DNA from: Pseudomonadota bacterium
GTDB taxonomy: Bacteria; Pseudomonadota; Gammaproteobacteria; Burkholderiales; Burkholderiaceae_C
Direction: 5' to 3'
DNA: 38,039 nucleotides
Assembly (NCBI GenBank): GCA_023390985.1
Contig: JAEWBU010000134.1
Location: 1-38,039, forward strand
Part shown: piece by piece, positions 31,256 to 38,039 of the stretch
How the letters are laid out: each line of letters starts with the position of its first letter
Position numbering within the stretch: position 1 is the first letter of the stretch
Position numbers and translations under genes: made by a program
Notes under the pieces: model-generated
Database searches by the model: none
What the model was told of the DNA's origin: nothing
The model's input: the letters and a program-made list of their open reading frames with translations, nothing else

Positions 31256-31646
31256 TCAGGCCTGCACTTCGATGTGGTACAGGCCCCAGGGGCACTGCGC
31301 GAAGCGCTGGTCCACCGGCTTGGCCGCCATGTCGGGGAACCTGTCCGCTTCGTAGATCGCCCACAGCGGCCCCAGTCCGCCCAGCGGCATCGGACGTCCG
31401 TCCAGCTGGGGCGCGACGATGAAGCGGTATTTCTGCGCGTCGGCCAGGCTGATCGAGGGCGCATAGCCGTCGCATCCGGTCGAGCACGAGATCGAGCAGG
31501 CCGCGGTTGGTCTTGCTGATCTGGCCGGTGACGGTGAGCAGCGCCGGGCTCCTCGAAGCCTTCGCGGATTCCGACTGCGCGAAGCCGGCGAGCGGCAGGC
31601 TCGCGCCGCCGCCTGCGAGCGCACCGAGGAAATGTCGCTTCTTCAT
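31256..31646 (-). pseudogene. Molybdopterin-domain (sulfite-oxidase-like) small exported protein, broken
   Basis: Two pieces of one protein family lie in different frames. The first frame, from the ATG at 31646, gives an export signal (MKKRHFLGALAGGGASLPLA), then LLTVTGQISKTNRGLLDLVLDRM. After about 31460 this frame loses similarity. Another frame continues with CDGYAPSISLADAQKYRFIV, then LDGRPMPLGGLGPLWAIYEA and CPWGLYHIEVQA, up to the stop at 31256. In intact relatives I recall a middle segment of some 50-60 residues between these parts, so an internal deletion with loss of frame is the best reading. It is convergent with the dehydratase gene, 12 bases away. It is probably non-functional. 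Confidence 0.72.
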
Positions 31647-31707
31647 GAGGGGTCCCCGTTGTTGAGCCGGTCCGGCGATGGCCCGCCGCCGCCGCAGCTT
31701 ACCCCTC

Positions 31708-31733
31708 GCTATGACCGTCGGCTATAACCGTCG
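31708..31733. repeat. Tandem 13-bp repeat upstream of the ketopantoate-reductase-like gene
   Basis: GCTATGACCGTCG (31708-31720) is directly followed by GCTATAACCGTCG (31721-31733), with one mismatch. It lies in the promoter region 38 bases before the ATG at 31771, and the second copy includes a TATAAC that could serve as a -10 element. Confidence 0.5.
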
Positions 31734-31770
31734 CGAACGCGCCCGCGGGGCGGCTGGACGAGGAGACACG

Positions 31771-32694
31771 ATGCGTATCGGGATCATGGGTTCGGGTGGG
31801 CTGGGCGGCTACTTCGGCGCCCGGCTCGCGGCGGGCGGGGCGGACGTGCATTTCATCGCAAGGGGCAAACACCTGGAGGCGATGCGGCGCGACGGCCTGC
31901 GCGTCGAAGGACCGCAGCCGCTCCACCTGCCCCGCGTGCAGGCGACGAATGAACCGGCCGAGGTCGGCCCCGTCGATTTCCTGCTGCTCGGCGTCAAGCT
32001 CTGGGACACCGAGCAGGCCATCGCGCAGATGCGCCCCATGGTCGGTCCGCGGACCACGGTGATCTCGTTGCAGAACGGCGTGCTCAAGGACGACTACCTG
32101 CGCGCGGCCTTCCCCGCGCAACAGCTGATGGGCGGCGTGGGCTACGTCGCCACGACCATCGAGGAGCCCGGCGTCATCCGCCAGACCGGCCCGATGCAGC
32201 GGCTGATCTTCGGCGAGTTCGACGGCACACGGTCCGAGCGCGGCCAGGCGCTGCTGGCGGCTTGCCTCGCGGGCGGCATCCAGGCCGAGCTGTCGACGAA
32301 CATCCTGCGCGAGATCTGGCAGAAGTACGTGTTCCTCGTGGGCCTGTCGGGCACCACGACCTCGATGCGCAACACGATCGGGCCGATCCGCTCGGATCCG
32401 CAGACGCGCGCCTTCCTGTCCGACGTCATGGCCGAGGTGATCGCGGTCGGCCGCGTGCACGGCGTGGACCTGCCCGAGGACCAGCTGCGCATCTCGATGG
32501 AGCGCGCCGACACCGTCGCGCCCGAGATGACGTCGTCGATGCACCACGACCTGCAGCGCGGCAATCCGCTGGAGGTGCGCTGGCTCTCCGGCGGCGTGGT
32601 CGAGCTCGGCCGCGCGAAGGGCGTGTCCACGCCCTGCAACCGCGCCATCGCCGACATCCTGGCGCTGCACGCCGCGGGAGAGCGCCGTGGCTGA
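31771..32694 (+). CDS. 2-dehydropantoate 2-reductase-family protein (PanE/ApbA-like)
   Basis: A 307-residue NADPH-dependent ketoreductase. The N-terminal Rossmann motif is GSGGLGGYFGARLAAGG (7-23). Other family marks are LLLGVKLWDT, the SLQNGV segment (99-104), the catalytic-type Lys185 in REIWQKYVFL, and the C-terminal SSMHHDLQRGNPLEVRWLSGGVVELG. GAGGAG precedes the ATG. Paralogues of PanE in catabolic clusters often reduce other 2-keto acids. Here it overlaps the mandelate racemase homologue by eight bases, which favours a catabolic role over pantothenate synthesis; this is inference. Confidence 0.88.
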   Translation: MRIGIMGSGGLGGYFGARLAAGGADVHFIARGKHLEAMRRDGLRVEGPQPLHLPRVQATNEPAEVGPVDFLLLGVKLWDTEQAIAQMRPMVGPRTTVISLQNGVLKDDYLRAAFPAQQLMGGVGYVATTIEEPGVIRQTGPMQRLIFGEFDGTRSERGQALLAACLAGGIQAELSTNILREIWQKYVFLVGLSGTTTSMRNTIGPIRSDPQTRAFLSDVMAEVIAVGRVHGVDLPEDQLRISMERADTVAPEMTSSMHHDLQRGNPLEVRWLSGGVVELGRAKGVSTPCNRAIADILALHAAGERRG

Positions 32695-33778
32695 CGCGCC
32701 GCGCGTTCGCTCCGTCACCTGCACCGCGGTGGAGGTGCCGATGCGCTTCGTGCTGGGCACCAGCGCGGCCACCGTGCGCAGCGCGCCGCTGCTGCTGGTC
32801 GACGTCCTCACGGAAGAAGGCGTCACCGGCCGCGCCTACGTCTTCTGCTACCGGCGCAGCGGCGCCCGGCCGATCGCCGCGCTGGTCGAGGATGCGGCGG
32901 AGCTGGTGCGCGGCGAGCGCATCGCGCCGGTGGAGATGGCCGCGAAGCTGCAGCGCCGCTTCGCCCTGATCGGCGTGACCGGCCTCGCGCGCATGGCGCT
33001 GTCGGTGTTCGACATGGCGCTGTGGGACGCGCTGGCCGTCGCCGCCGGGCTGCCGCTGGCGACGCTGCTCGGCGCCAGCCCGCGTCCGGTGCGTGCTTAC
33101 AACTCCTGCGGCCTGGGCCTGATGGCGCCGCAAGCCGCGGCGGACGAAGCCGGGAAGCTCCTGGAAGGCGGCTTCCAGGCCGTGAAGCTGCGCCTGGGCT
33201 ACGCCACGCTGGCCGAGGACCTCGCGGTCACGCGGGCCGTGCGCGGGCGGCTGCCCGGCGCCGTGCAGCTGATGGTCGACTACAACCAGGCCTTGTCGCG
33301 TGCCGAAGCCTTGCAGCGCGGCCGCGCGCTGCAGGACGAGGGCGTGGCCTGGCTGGAAGAGCCGATCCGCCACGACGACCTGGCAGGCAATGCGCAGATC
33401 GCCCGGGAGCTCGCGCTGCCCTTGCAGCTGGGCGAGAACTTCGATGGCCCCAAGGACCTGCTGCGGGCGCTGCAGGCGGATGCGTGCGACCTGGCGATGC
33501 CCGACGTGGCCCGCATCGGCGGCGTCACCGGCTGGATGCAGGCCGCGGGCGTCGCCGAGGCCCACGGCATCCCCATGAGCTCGCACCTGATGCCCGAGGT
33601 CAGCGCCCACCTTCTCGCAGCGACGCCGACCTGCCACTGGCTGGAGTACGTGGACTGGACGGATGCGATCGCGCAGGAGCCGGCACCTGTCGTGGACGGG
33701 CACTGGCGGATCCCGGAGCGGCCGGGCATCGGCCTGGCCTGGGACCCGGAGAAGGTGGCGCGCTGCAGAATGGCCTAG
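32687..33778 (+). CDS. Mandelate racemase/muconate lactonizing-family enzyme with Lys166-to-Arg change
   Basis: A 363-residue enolase-superfamily protein strikingly close to Pseudomonas putida mandelate racemase. The metal ligands Asp198 (MVDYNQ), Glu224 (WLEEP) and Glu250 (LGEN) are present. So are the base dyad Asp273 (MPDVARIGGVTGW) and His300 (SSHLMPE) and the electrophile Glu320 (HWLE), all at mandelate-racemase numbering plus three. However, the KxK motif is KLR (Lys167, Arg169), so Arg replaces Lys166, the base for the S enantiomer. The conserved SAHLLAATPT is also present. The GTG start at 32687 overlaps the upstream gene by eight bases. Racemisation or dehydration of a 2-hydroxy acid is likely; the true substrate is unknown. 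Confidence 0.9.
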   Translation: MADAPRVRSVTCTAVEVPMRFVLGTSAATVRSAPLLLVDVLTEEGVTGRAYVFCYRRSGARPIAALVEDAAELVRGERIAPVEMAAKLQRRFALIGVTGLARMALSVFDMALWDALAVAAGLPLATLLGASPRPVRAYNSCGLGLMAPQAAADEAGKLLEGGFQAVKLRLGYATLAEDLAVTRAVRGRLPGAVQLMVDYNQALSRAEALQRGRALQDEGVAWLEEPIRHDDLAGNAQIARELALPLQLGENFDGPKDLLRALQADACDLAMPDVARIGGVTGWMQAAGVAEAHGIPMSSHLMPEVSAHLLAATPTCHWLEYVDWTDAIAQEPAPVVDGHWRIPERPGIGLAWDPEKVARCRMA

Positions 33779-33786
33779 TGGCAACC

Positions 33787-34371
33787 ATGTCCAAGATCGA
33801 CGCGGCGGAAGGCCGCACCGTAGCCCTGTACTGGGACTTCGAGAACATCCACGCAGGGCTCTGCGAGGAGAGGGAGCCGGGCGCATACGCTCGAGGCGAT
33901 TTCCGCTTCAAGCCGCAGGAGCCCCTCGTGGACGTGCAAGCGGTCGTGGACCTCGCCGCGTCCTTCGGTCCGATCTCCATCAACCGGGCGTACTGCAACT
34001 GGCAGTTCTTCGGGCGCTATCGCGATGCGCTGCTGGTGAACGCGGTCGAGCTGGTCCAGCTGTTTCCCCCTGGCGGGGCAGCCAAGAACGGCGCCGACAT
34101 CAAGCTGTGCCTGGACGCCACCGAAGACATCGGACGGTTCGGCCACATTGGAACCGTGATCATCGTGGGCGGCGACAGCGACTTCATGCCGGTCTCCCAG
34201 AAGATCAAGGCGGCAGGCCGGACGCTGATCGGGGTCGGCACCCGAAAGGCCACCAATCGCCATTGGGCCGGGAGCTGCCACGAGTTCCGTTACTACGAGA
34301 ACCTGCTGCAGGTGAGGGAGGAGCCCGCTGATCCCCCGGCAACGCCGGTGTCCGATGCTCCGGGCGACTGA
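33787..34371 (+). CDS. NYN-domain (PIN-like) putative ribonuclease
   Basis: A 194-residue protein with an NYN domain (LabA/DUF88 type), a PIN-like fold of metal-dependent ribonucleases. Acidic residues of the active site are visible in YWDFENIHAG near the N-terminus, NGADIKLCLDATE in the middle, and the hallmark VGGDSDFMPVSQKIKAAG. The C-terminal tail after about residue 175 is Pro-rich and probably disordered. The ATG at 33787 lies nine bases after the racemase stop; an in-frame GTG at 33778 overlaps that stop. It may be co-transcribed with the racemase, but a functional link is not obvious. Confidence 0.85.
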   Translation: MSKIDAAEGRTVALYWDFENIHAGLCEEREPGAYARGDFRFKPQEPLVDVQAVVDLAASFGPISINRAYCNWQFFGRYRDALLVNAVELVQLFPPGGAAKNGADIKLCLDATEDIGRFGHIGTVIIVGGDSDFMPVSQKIKAAGRTLIGVGTRKATNRHWAGSCHEFRYYENLLQVREEPADPPATPVSDAPGD

Positions 34372-34397
34372 TTCGGCGAGCGAGTTCGCGGCCCGGA

Positions 34398-35315
34398 TCA
34401 CTTCGCGCGTGGAAGCTCGATGCCCGGGAAGATCTTGATCACCGCGGAATCGTCCTCGCGCCCGTGGCCCGCGCTGGAGGCCTGCATGAACATCTGGTGC
34501 GCGGTGGCCGTGATCGGCAGCGGGAACTTGGTCGCGCGGGCGGTGTCGAGCACCAGACCGAGATCCTTCACGAAGATGTCCACCGCCGACAGCGGCGTGT
34601 AGTCGCCGGCCACCACGTGCGGCATGCGGTTCTCGAACATCCAGCTGTTGCCCGCGCTGTGGGTGATCAGGTCGTAGATCGCCGCGGGGTCCAGTCCCTC
34701 CCGGATGCCCAGCGCCATCGCCTCGGCGGCGGCCGCGATGTGCACGCCGGCCAGCAGCTGGTTGACGATCTTGAACTTGCTGCCGTTGCCGGCCCGGTCG
34801 CCGAGCCGGTAGACCTTGGCGGCCATGGCATCGAGCGCGCCGCCGGCCTTGGCGTAGGCCTCGGCGCGGCCGGCGGTCATCATCGTCATCTGGCCTGAAG
34901 CGGCCTTCGCCGCGCCGCCCGAGATCGGCGCGTCCAGGTAGAGCAGGCCTTTCTCCGCCAGGCGCGCTTCCAGTTGCGCGGACCAGTTCGGATCCACCGT
35001 CGAGCACATCACGAACAGGCTGCCGGGCTTCATCGCGGCGGCGGCGCCGCCGGGGCCGAACAGCACCTCCTCGGTCTGCGCCGCGTTCACCACCACGCTC
35101 ACCAGCACCTCGCAGCGGCGCGCCATCTTCGCCGGGCTGGCACAGCCCACGCCGCCGTCGGCGACGAAGGCCTCCACGGCTTCGGTCCGGACATCGAAGA
35201 CATGCACGGGATGACCCGCACGGCGAAGCGATCCGGCCATGCCGCGCCCCATGGCGCCGAGGCCGATCACGCCGATGGGGGCGAGCTTCGTGGATTCATT
35301 GCGGTCTGCAGGCAC
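34398..35315 (-). CDS. ltnD: 3-hydroxyisobutyrate dehydrogenase-family, L-threonate dehydrogenase-like
   Basis: A 305-residue beta-hydroxyacid dehydrogenase. The NAD motif is GVIGLGAMGRGMAGSLRRAG (about 15-34), the substrate motif is LDAPISGGAAKAASGQMTMM, and the catalytic Lys182 lies in GSKFKIVNQLLAG. Segments such as SAGNSWMFENRMPHVVAGDY and LSAVDIFVKDLGLVLDTAR are typical of LtnD-type four-carbon acid dehydrogenases, which oxidise threonate to the 2-keto acid. The start is a GTG at 35315 with GGAGGA upstream. No LtnK/OtnK kinase or OtnC aldolase gene is nearby, so the pathway is incomplete in this window. The symbol is by family resemblance only. Confidence 0.82.
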   Translation of the reverse strand: MPADRNESTKLAPIGVIGLGAMGRGMAGSLRRAGHPVHVFDVRTEAVEAFVADGGVGCASPAKMARRCEVLVSVVVNAAQTEEVLFGPGGAAAAMKPGSLFVMCSTVDPNWSAQLEARLAEKGLLYLDAPISGGAAKAASGQMTMMTAGRAEAYAKAGGALDAMAAKVYRLGDRAGNGSKFKIVNQLLAGVHIAAAAEAMALGIREGLDPAAIYDLITHSAGNSWMFENRMPHVVAGDYTPLSAVDIFVKDLGLVLDTARATKFPLPITATAHQMFMQASSAGHGREDDSAVIKIFPGIELPRAK

Positions 35316-35379
35316 GGGAATGTCCTCCGGTCCGCGCGCCGGGCGCGGTCACGGCGCATTCTTGCAGGGACCGCGGGTG

Positions 35380-35604
35380 CTAGGCCGTCGGGGAAGCCAG
35401 CAGCTTCTTCTGCGCGCGGGACTTGACCGGCAGCGGCTTCGGGGGCACGAGGAGATCGGCGAACTGCCTGTCCGCCTCTTTCCGCAGGCGCTGGGCCTCC
35501 AGCTGCAGCAGGCCGGCGCGCGATCCGGCGACGGCGGCGGCCAACTCGGCCTTGCACGCGTCGCTCTCCGCCTGGCGCCAGGCGATCAGCATCAGTTGTT
35601 CCAT
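35380..35604 (-). CDS. Small helical uncharacterised protein
   Basis: A 74-residue soluble protein. The first 50 residues look like one long amphipathic helix (MEQLMLIAWRQAESDACKAE, then repeated Leu/Ala and charged residues), followed by a Pro- and Lys-rich tail (VPPKPLPVKSRAQKKL). I do not recognise it. The ATG at 35604 is preceded by a purine-rich GGAGGATGGGGA. It lies between the threonate-dehydrogenase-like gene and the MFS gene, on the same strand as both. The function is unknown. Confidence 0.5.
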   Translation of the reverse strand: MEQLMLIAWRQAESDACKAELAAAVAGSRAGLLQLEAQRLRKEADRQFADLLVPPKPLPVKSRAQKKLLASPTA

Positions 35605-35703
35605 CGAGTCCCCATCCTCCAACGCCTGTCGGTGAGCATCTCGCATCCGCGGCGCCGACTTCAATCCCCCATTTGGAGTAGCCGCCGCCCGGCGCACCCG
35701 GGC

Positions 35704-37029
35704 TCAGACCTTCCCGCGTCCCGACGCGACGATGCAGGCCAGCGAGATCAGGGCCGCGGCGAACAGGTAGTAGCCGACGTAGGCCATGCCGTGGTTCTGC
35801 TGCAGCCAGGTCGCCGCGTAGGGCGCCAGCGAAGCGCCGAAGATGCCGGCGAAGTTGAAGGTGATGGACGAGCCGGTGTAGCGCACGCTCGTGGGGAACG
35901 GCTGCGCGAGCGCCGCGCCGATCACGCCGTAGGTGAGCCCCATGAGCACCAGGCCCAGCGTGACGAAGAGATAGATGCCGCTCTCGTTGCGGCCATCGCC
36001 TCCCATCAGCGGCGCCATGCTGAACGAGAACGCCGCGATGAGCACGGTCACCACGATCAGGAACGCGTAGCGCCCGAAGCGGTCGGCCAGCTTGCCGGCG
36101 AACGGGATCGCGAGGCCGAACACCACCGAGCCATAGATCTGGATCAGCAGCGCGTCGCGGAACGGGATCCGCAGCGACCGCACCGTGTACGACAGCAGCC
36201 AGGCCGTGCAGATGTAGAACAGCACGAAGGTGACCAGCGCCGCGAAGGTGCCCAGGAACACGCTTCGCTTGTGGTGCCGGAACAGCTCGGCGAGCGGCAT
36301 CGCGACCCGCTCCTTGCGCTGGATCGCCTGCGCGAACTCGGGCGTCTCCGTGATCGACAGGCGCACCCAGAGGCCGATGACGATGAGGAAGATCGAAGCC
36401 AGGAAAGGAAGCCGCCAGCCCCACGCCAGCAGGTCGTCCTGGCTGATCCAGTGCAGCAGGATCCAGAAGAAGCCGGACGAGAGCAGCAGCCCGATGGGCG
36501 CGCCCAGCTGCGGGAACATGCCGTACCAGCTGCGCTTTCCTTCCGGCGCGTTCTCGGTCGCGAGCAGCACCGCGCCTCCCCACTCGCCGCCGAGGCCGAA
36601 CCCCTGACCGAAACGGCACAGCGCCAGCAGCGCGGGAGCCAGCAGGCCGATCTGCCCGTAGGTGGGCAGCAGGCCGATCGCGACCGTCGAGATCCCCATC
36701 GTCAACAGGGCTGCCACGAGCGTGGCCTTGCGGCCCACCCTGTCGCCGTAGTGGCCGAAGACGACGGCGCCCAGGGGCCGCGCGAAGAAGGCGATGGAGA
36801 AAGTGGCGAACGAGGCGAGCAGTGCCGTCGTGGGAGCCGAACCGGGGAAGAAGAGGGCGGGAAAGACCAGTACCGCTGCCGTGGCGTACACGTAGAAATC
36901 GAAGAACTCGATCGTCGTGCCGATCAGGCTGGCCGTCAGCACCTTGGCGGGTGTGTTCCTGGACCTCGGTGGCGAGGCGGCGCTGACCGGACTGGATGCA
37001 CGCCCTGCGCGAGCATCATTCGTTGTCAC
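35704..37029 (-). CDS. MFS transporter, metabolite:H+ symporter (MHS) family
   Basis: A 441-residue major-facilitator protein with twelve membrane segments. MHS/sugar-porter marks are visible: SLIGTTIEFFDFYVYATAAV at the first helix, FFARPLGAVVFGHYGDRVGR with KATL (the RP...G.RxGRK loop motif), GFGLGGEWGGAVLL, and a long loop with SITETPEFAQAI. Relatives import citrate, shikimate, alpha-ketoglutarate, proline/betaine or aromatic acids with protons. The start is a GTG at 37029 without a clear ribosome site, three bases after the MarR stop, so translation may be coupled to that gene. MarR may control it. Confidence 0.9.
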   Translation of the reverse strand: MTTNDARAGRASSPVSAASPPRSRNTPAKVLTASLIGTTIEFFDFYVYATAAVLVFPALFFPGSAPTTALLASFATFSIAFFARPLGAVVFGHYGDRVGRKATLVAALLTMGISTVAIGLLPTYGQIGLLAPALLALCRFGQGFGLGGEWGGAVLLATENAPEGKRSWYGMFPQLGAPIGLLLSSGFFWILLHWISQDDLLAWGWRLPFLASIFLIVIGLWVRLSITETPEFAQAIQRKERVAMPLAELFRHHKRSVFLGTFAALVTFVLFYICTAWLLSYTVRSLRIPFRDALLIQIYGSVVFGLAIPFAGKLADRFGRYAFLIVVTVLIAAFSFSMAPLMGGDGRNESGIYLFVTLGLVLMGLTYGVIGAALAQPFPTSVRYTGSSITFNFAGIFGASLAPYAATWLQQNHGMAYVGYYLFAAALISLACIVASGRGKV

Positions 37030-37032
37030 ACG

Positions 37033-37422
37033 TCATTGTCGCGCGGACCGAGTGTCCGGGTGGGGCGTACGGTCTGCCGGGACGACACGCGCGCACACGA
37101 CCGCCGCGGTTTCGCGCGCCTCGCGCAGCACGCGATGGCCGGCGGGACGCAGGGCCACCACGGTCCGGCCCGCGTCCGCGCCGCGCGACAGCAGTCCGAG
37201 CTTCTCGAGCGGACGGATCTGCATCAGCAGCCTGGAGCCGCGCAGGCCCAGGCGCGTCGCCAGCTCGGGCTGCGGCAGCGGTTGCCCGTCCAGCGCATGG
37301 AGCAGCACGAAGTCGGCCCATGACAGGCCGTGGTGCGTGCCGAGCTCCTCGTCGAGCACGAAGGCGGCGGCGGCGCGGTCCTGCTCGGTCCGCAGGAAGG
37401 ATTGGAGCGGCGCGGAGTTCAT
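37033..37422 (-). CDS. MarR-family winged-helix regulator
   Basis: A 129-residue protein with a MarR-type winged helix: LSWADFVLLHALDGQPLPQP, ELATRLGLRGSRLLMQIRPL, EKLGLLSRGADAGRTVVALRPAG (the wing), and a C-terminal helix REARETAAVVCARVV. CGGGAG upstream supports the ATG at 37422. The ATG overlaps the stop of the GIY-YIG-like gene (ATGA). It is a probable local repressor of the downstream MFS transporter and perhaps of its own operon, responding to a small acid. The protein is at the short end for MarR, with a reduced dimerisation helix. Confidence 0.82.
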   Translation of the reverse strand: MNSAPLQSFLRTEQDRAAAAFVLDEELGTHHGLSWADFVLLHALDGQPLPQPELATRLGLRGSRLLMQIRPLEKLGLLSRGADAGRTVVALRPAGHRVLREARETAAVVCARVVPADRTPHPDTRSARQ

Positions 37423-37784
37423 CGTGGGCTCCCGAGTCCCAGTTCCTCGCTGTGCAGCTGCAGCAGCGTGCGCAGTTCCCCGGCGTAGTCGAAGCCGGGG
37501 TCGGTGCGTTCCTTGACGAGCTCGAGCACCTCGAACGAGAACCGCGCGGGGTCCTGCCGCCACTGCGACTGCAGCGCCTTGTCGGGATGCGAGCCCAGTC
37601 GCAGCTCGAACTGGATCCGGTTGAGCGCGGCGTACACGTCGCGGCTGGACCCCAGCCGCACCGGGCCCGAAGCGATGTCACGCACGACGTACAGCCCCAT
37701 CGGCGGGAACGCGTCGCGCGCCTCGCGCGCGAGCCGGCGACGCTCGGTGGCCGACTGCTGCCGGCGGTTGGCTTGTTCCGTCAT
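37419..37784 (-). CDS. GIY-YIG nuclease-like protein with degenerate motif
   Basis: A 121-residue protein resembling small GIY-YIG domain proteins: MGLYVVRDIASGPVRLGSSR, then LNRIQFELRLGSHPDKALQ and FSFEVLELVKERTDP. The GIY position is GLY (30-32) but the YIG position is RLG (43-45), so the second catalytic Tyr is lost, while Arg56 of the helix is kept. It may not cut DNA. It overlaps the upstream DUF2239 gene and the downstream marR gene, each by four bases (ATGA). The role is unknown; the tight coupling suggests a common function with the regulator. Confidence 0.75.
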   Translation of the reverse strand: MTEQANRRQQSATERRRLAREARDAFPPMGLYVVRDIASGPVRLGSSRDVYAALNRIQFELRLGSHPDKALQSQWRQDPARFSFEVLELVKERTDPGFDYAGELRTLLQLHSEELGLGSPR

Positions 37785-38039
37785 TCCGGACTCCTCGAGA
37801 CAACACCGGGATAGTCGGGATCCGCCAGGCGCAGCACGTGTTCGCGGATGTCGCGCGGCCAGGGCTCGATGCGGCCGCCCAGCGCCTGCAGGTCGCCGGC
37901 GAACAAGGCGCGCGAGGCCTCCTCGAAGCCGGGCCGGTCGCCGGCGATCGCCACCATCACCTTGTAGCTGCGCTCCTGCGCGCGGCGAAGGCGCTCGCGC
38001 GAAGTGCCGGCGCGGCGCGCCTGCTGCACCAGCTTGCGC
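37781..38039 (-). CDS. DUF2239-family protein, C-terminal part (runs off right edge)
   Basis: The frame is open from the right edge to the stop at 37781 (about 85 residues). The sequence YKVMVAIAGDRPGFEEASRALF and WPRDIREHVLRLA is typical of the C-terminal half of DUF2239 proteins, whose function is not established. A GTG at 38029 lies in this frame, but the reading continues upstream of it as RKL-VQQARRAG, matching the family interior, so the real start is outside the window. The stop overlaps the GIY-YIG-like start as ATGA. Confidence 0.75.
   Translation of the reverse strand, partial: RKLVQQARRAGTSRERLRRAQERSYKVMVAIAGDRPGFEEASRALFAGDLQALGGRIEPWPRDIREHVLRLADPDYPGVVSRSPE

Overview
The window is high-GC, densely coded DNA with very short gaps; no gene-free stretch exceeds about 190 bases. 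Gene content points to a Burkholderiales bacterium of the Comamonadaceae type (Variovorax/Ramlibacter-like). It has three orphan tripartite-tricarboxylate receptors of the Bug/TctC type, many catabolic enzymes with dedicated GntR, LysR and MarR regulators, and an IS481-family element. This taxonomic call is inference from gene content. I saw no rRNA, tRNA, CRISPR array or prophage.

Layout. (1) 1-2565: the start of an M20D amidohydrolase running off the left edge, a PQQ-type sugar dehydrogenase lipoprotein, and a complete 1044-bp IS481-family element with a perfect 6-bp GCTAGA target duplication. (2) 2567-10764: an atypical LuxR-type regulator divergent from an M20 peptidase plus Bug receptor pair, then a YihY/BrkB membrane protein, a Gly-rich lipoprotein, a PPK2 polyphosphate kinase, a DUF2277 gene pair, an exported alpha/beta hydrolase and a small Cys-containing exported protein. 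(3) 10780-16827: a GntR regulator divergent from a five-gene set: fumarylacetoacetase-family hydrolase, Bug receptor, [2Fe-2S] subunit, molybdopterin subunit, and a ModA-like protein with no signal peptide. The divergent promoter carries a mirrored pair of TTGGT-N7-TTGGTTC sites. (4) 16824-24102: seven leftward genes (Bug receptor, MmgE/PrpD, isopropylmalate-dehydrogenase-like, quinone oxidoreductase, solute-binding lipoprotein, exported MBL hydrolase, DMT exporter) divergent from a LysR regulator. (5) 25275-33778: a complete CUT1-type sugar ABC transporter leading by overlapping codons into an IlvD/Edd sugar-acid dehydratase, then a broken molybdopterin-domain gene, a ketopantoate-reductase-like enzyme and a mandelate racemase homologue. 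(6) 33787 to the end: an NYN-domain protein, a threonate-dehydrogenase-like enzyme, a small helical protein, and a leftward overlapping set (DUF2239, GIY-YIG-like, MarR, MHS-family MFS transporter) running off the right edge.

How it works together. Most of the window is modular organic-acid catabolism: a periplasmic receptor or transporter, two or more soluble enzymes, and a local regulator. Region 3 looks like a pathway for hydroxylating an aromatic or N-heteroaromatic compound, ending in a fumarylacetoacetase-type C-C hydrolase. Region 5 looks like sugar or sugar-acid uptake followed by dehydration. Substrates are not determined by sequence. The most unusual points are the GntR operator architecture, the signal-less ModA-like protein attached to a molybdenum hydroxylase, a mandelate racemase homologue with Arg at the position of catalytic Lys166, a LuxR regulator with Glu at the phospho-acceptor position, and the IS insertion exactly between two abutting convergent stop codons.
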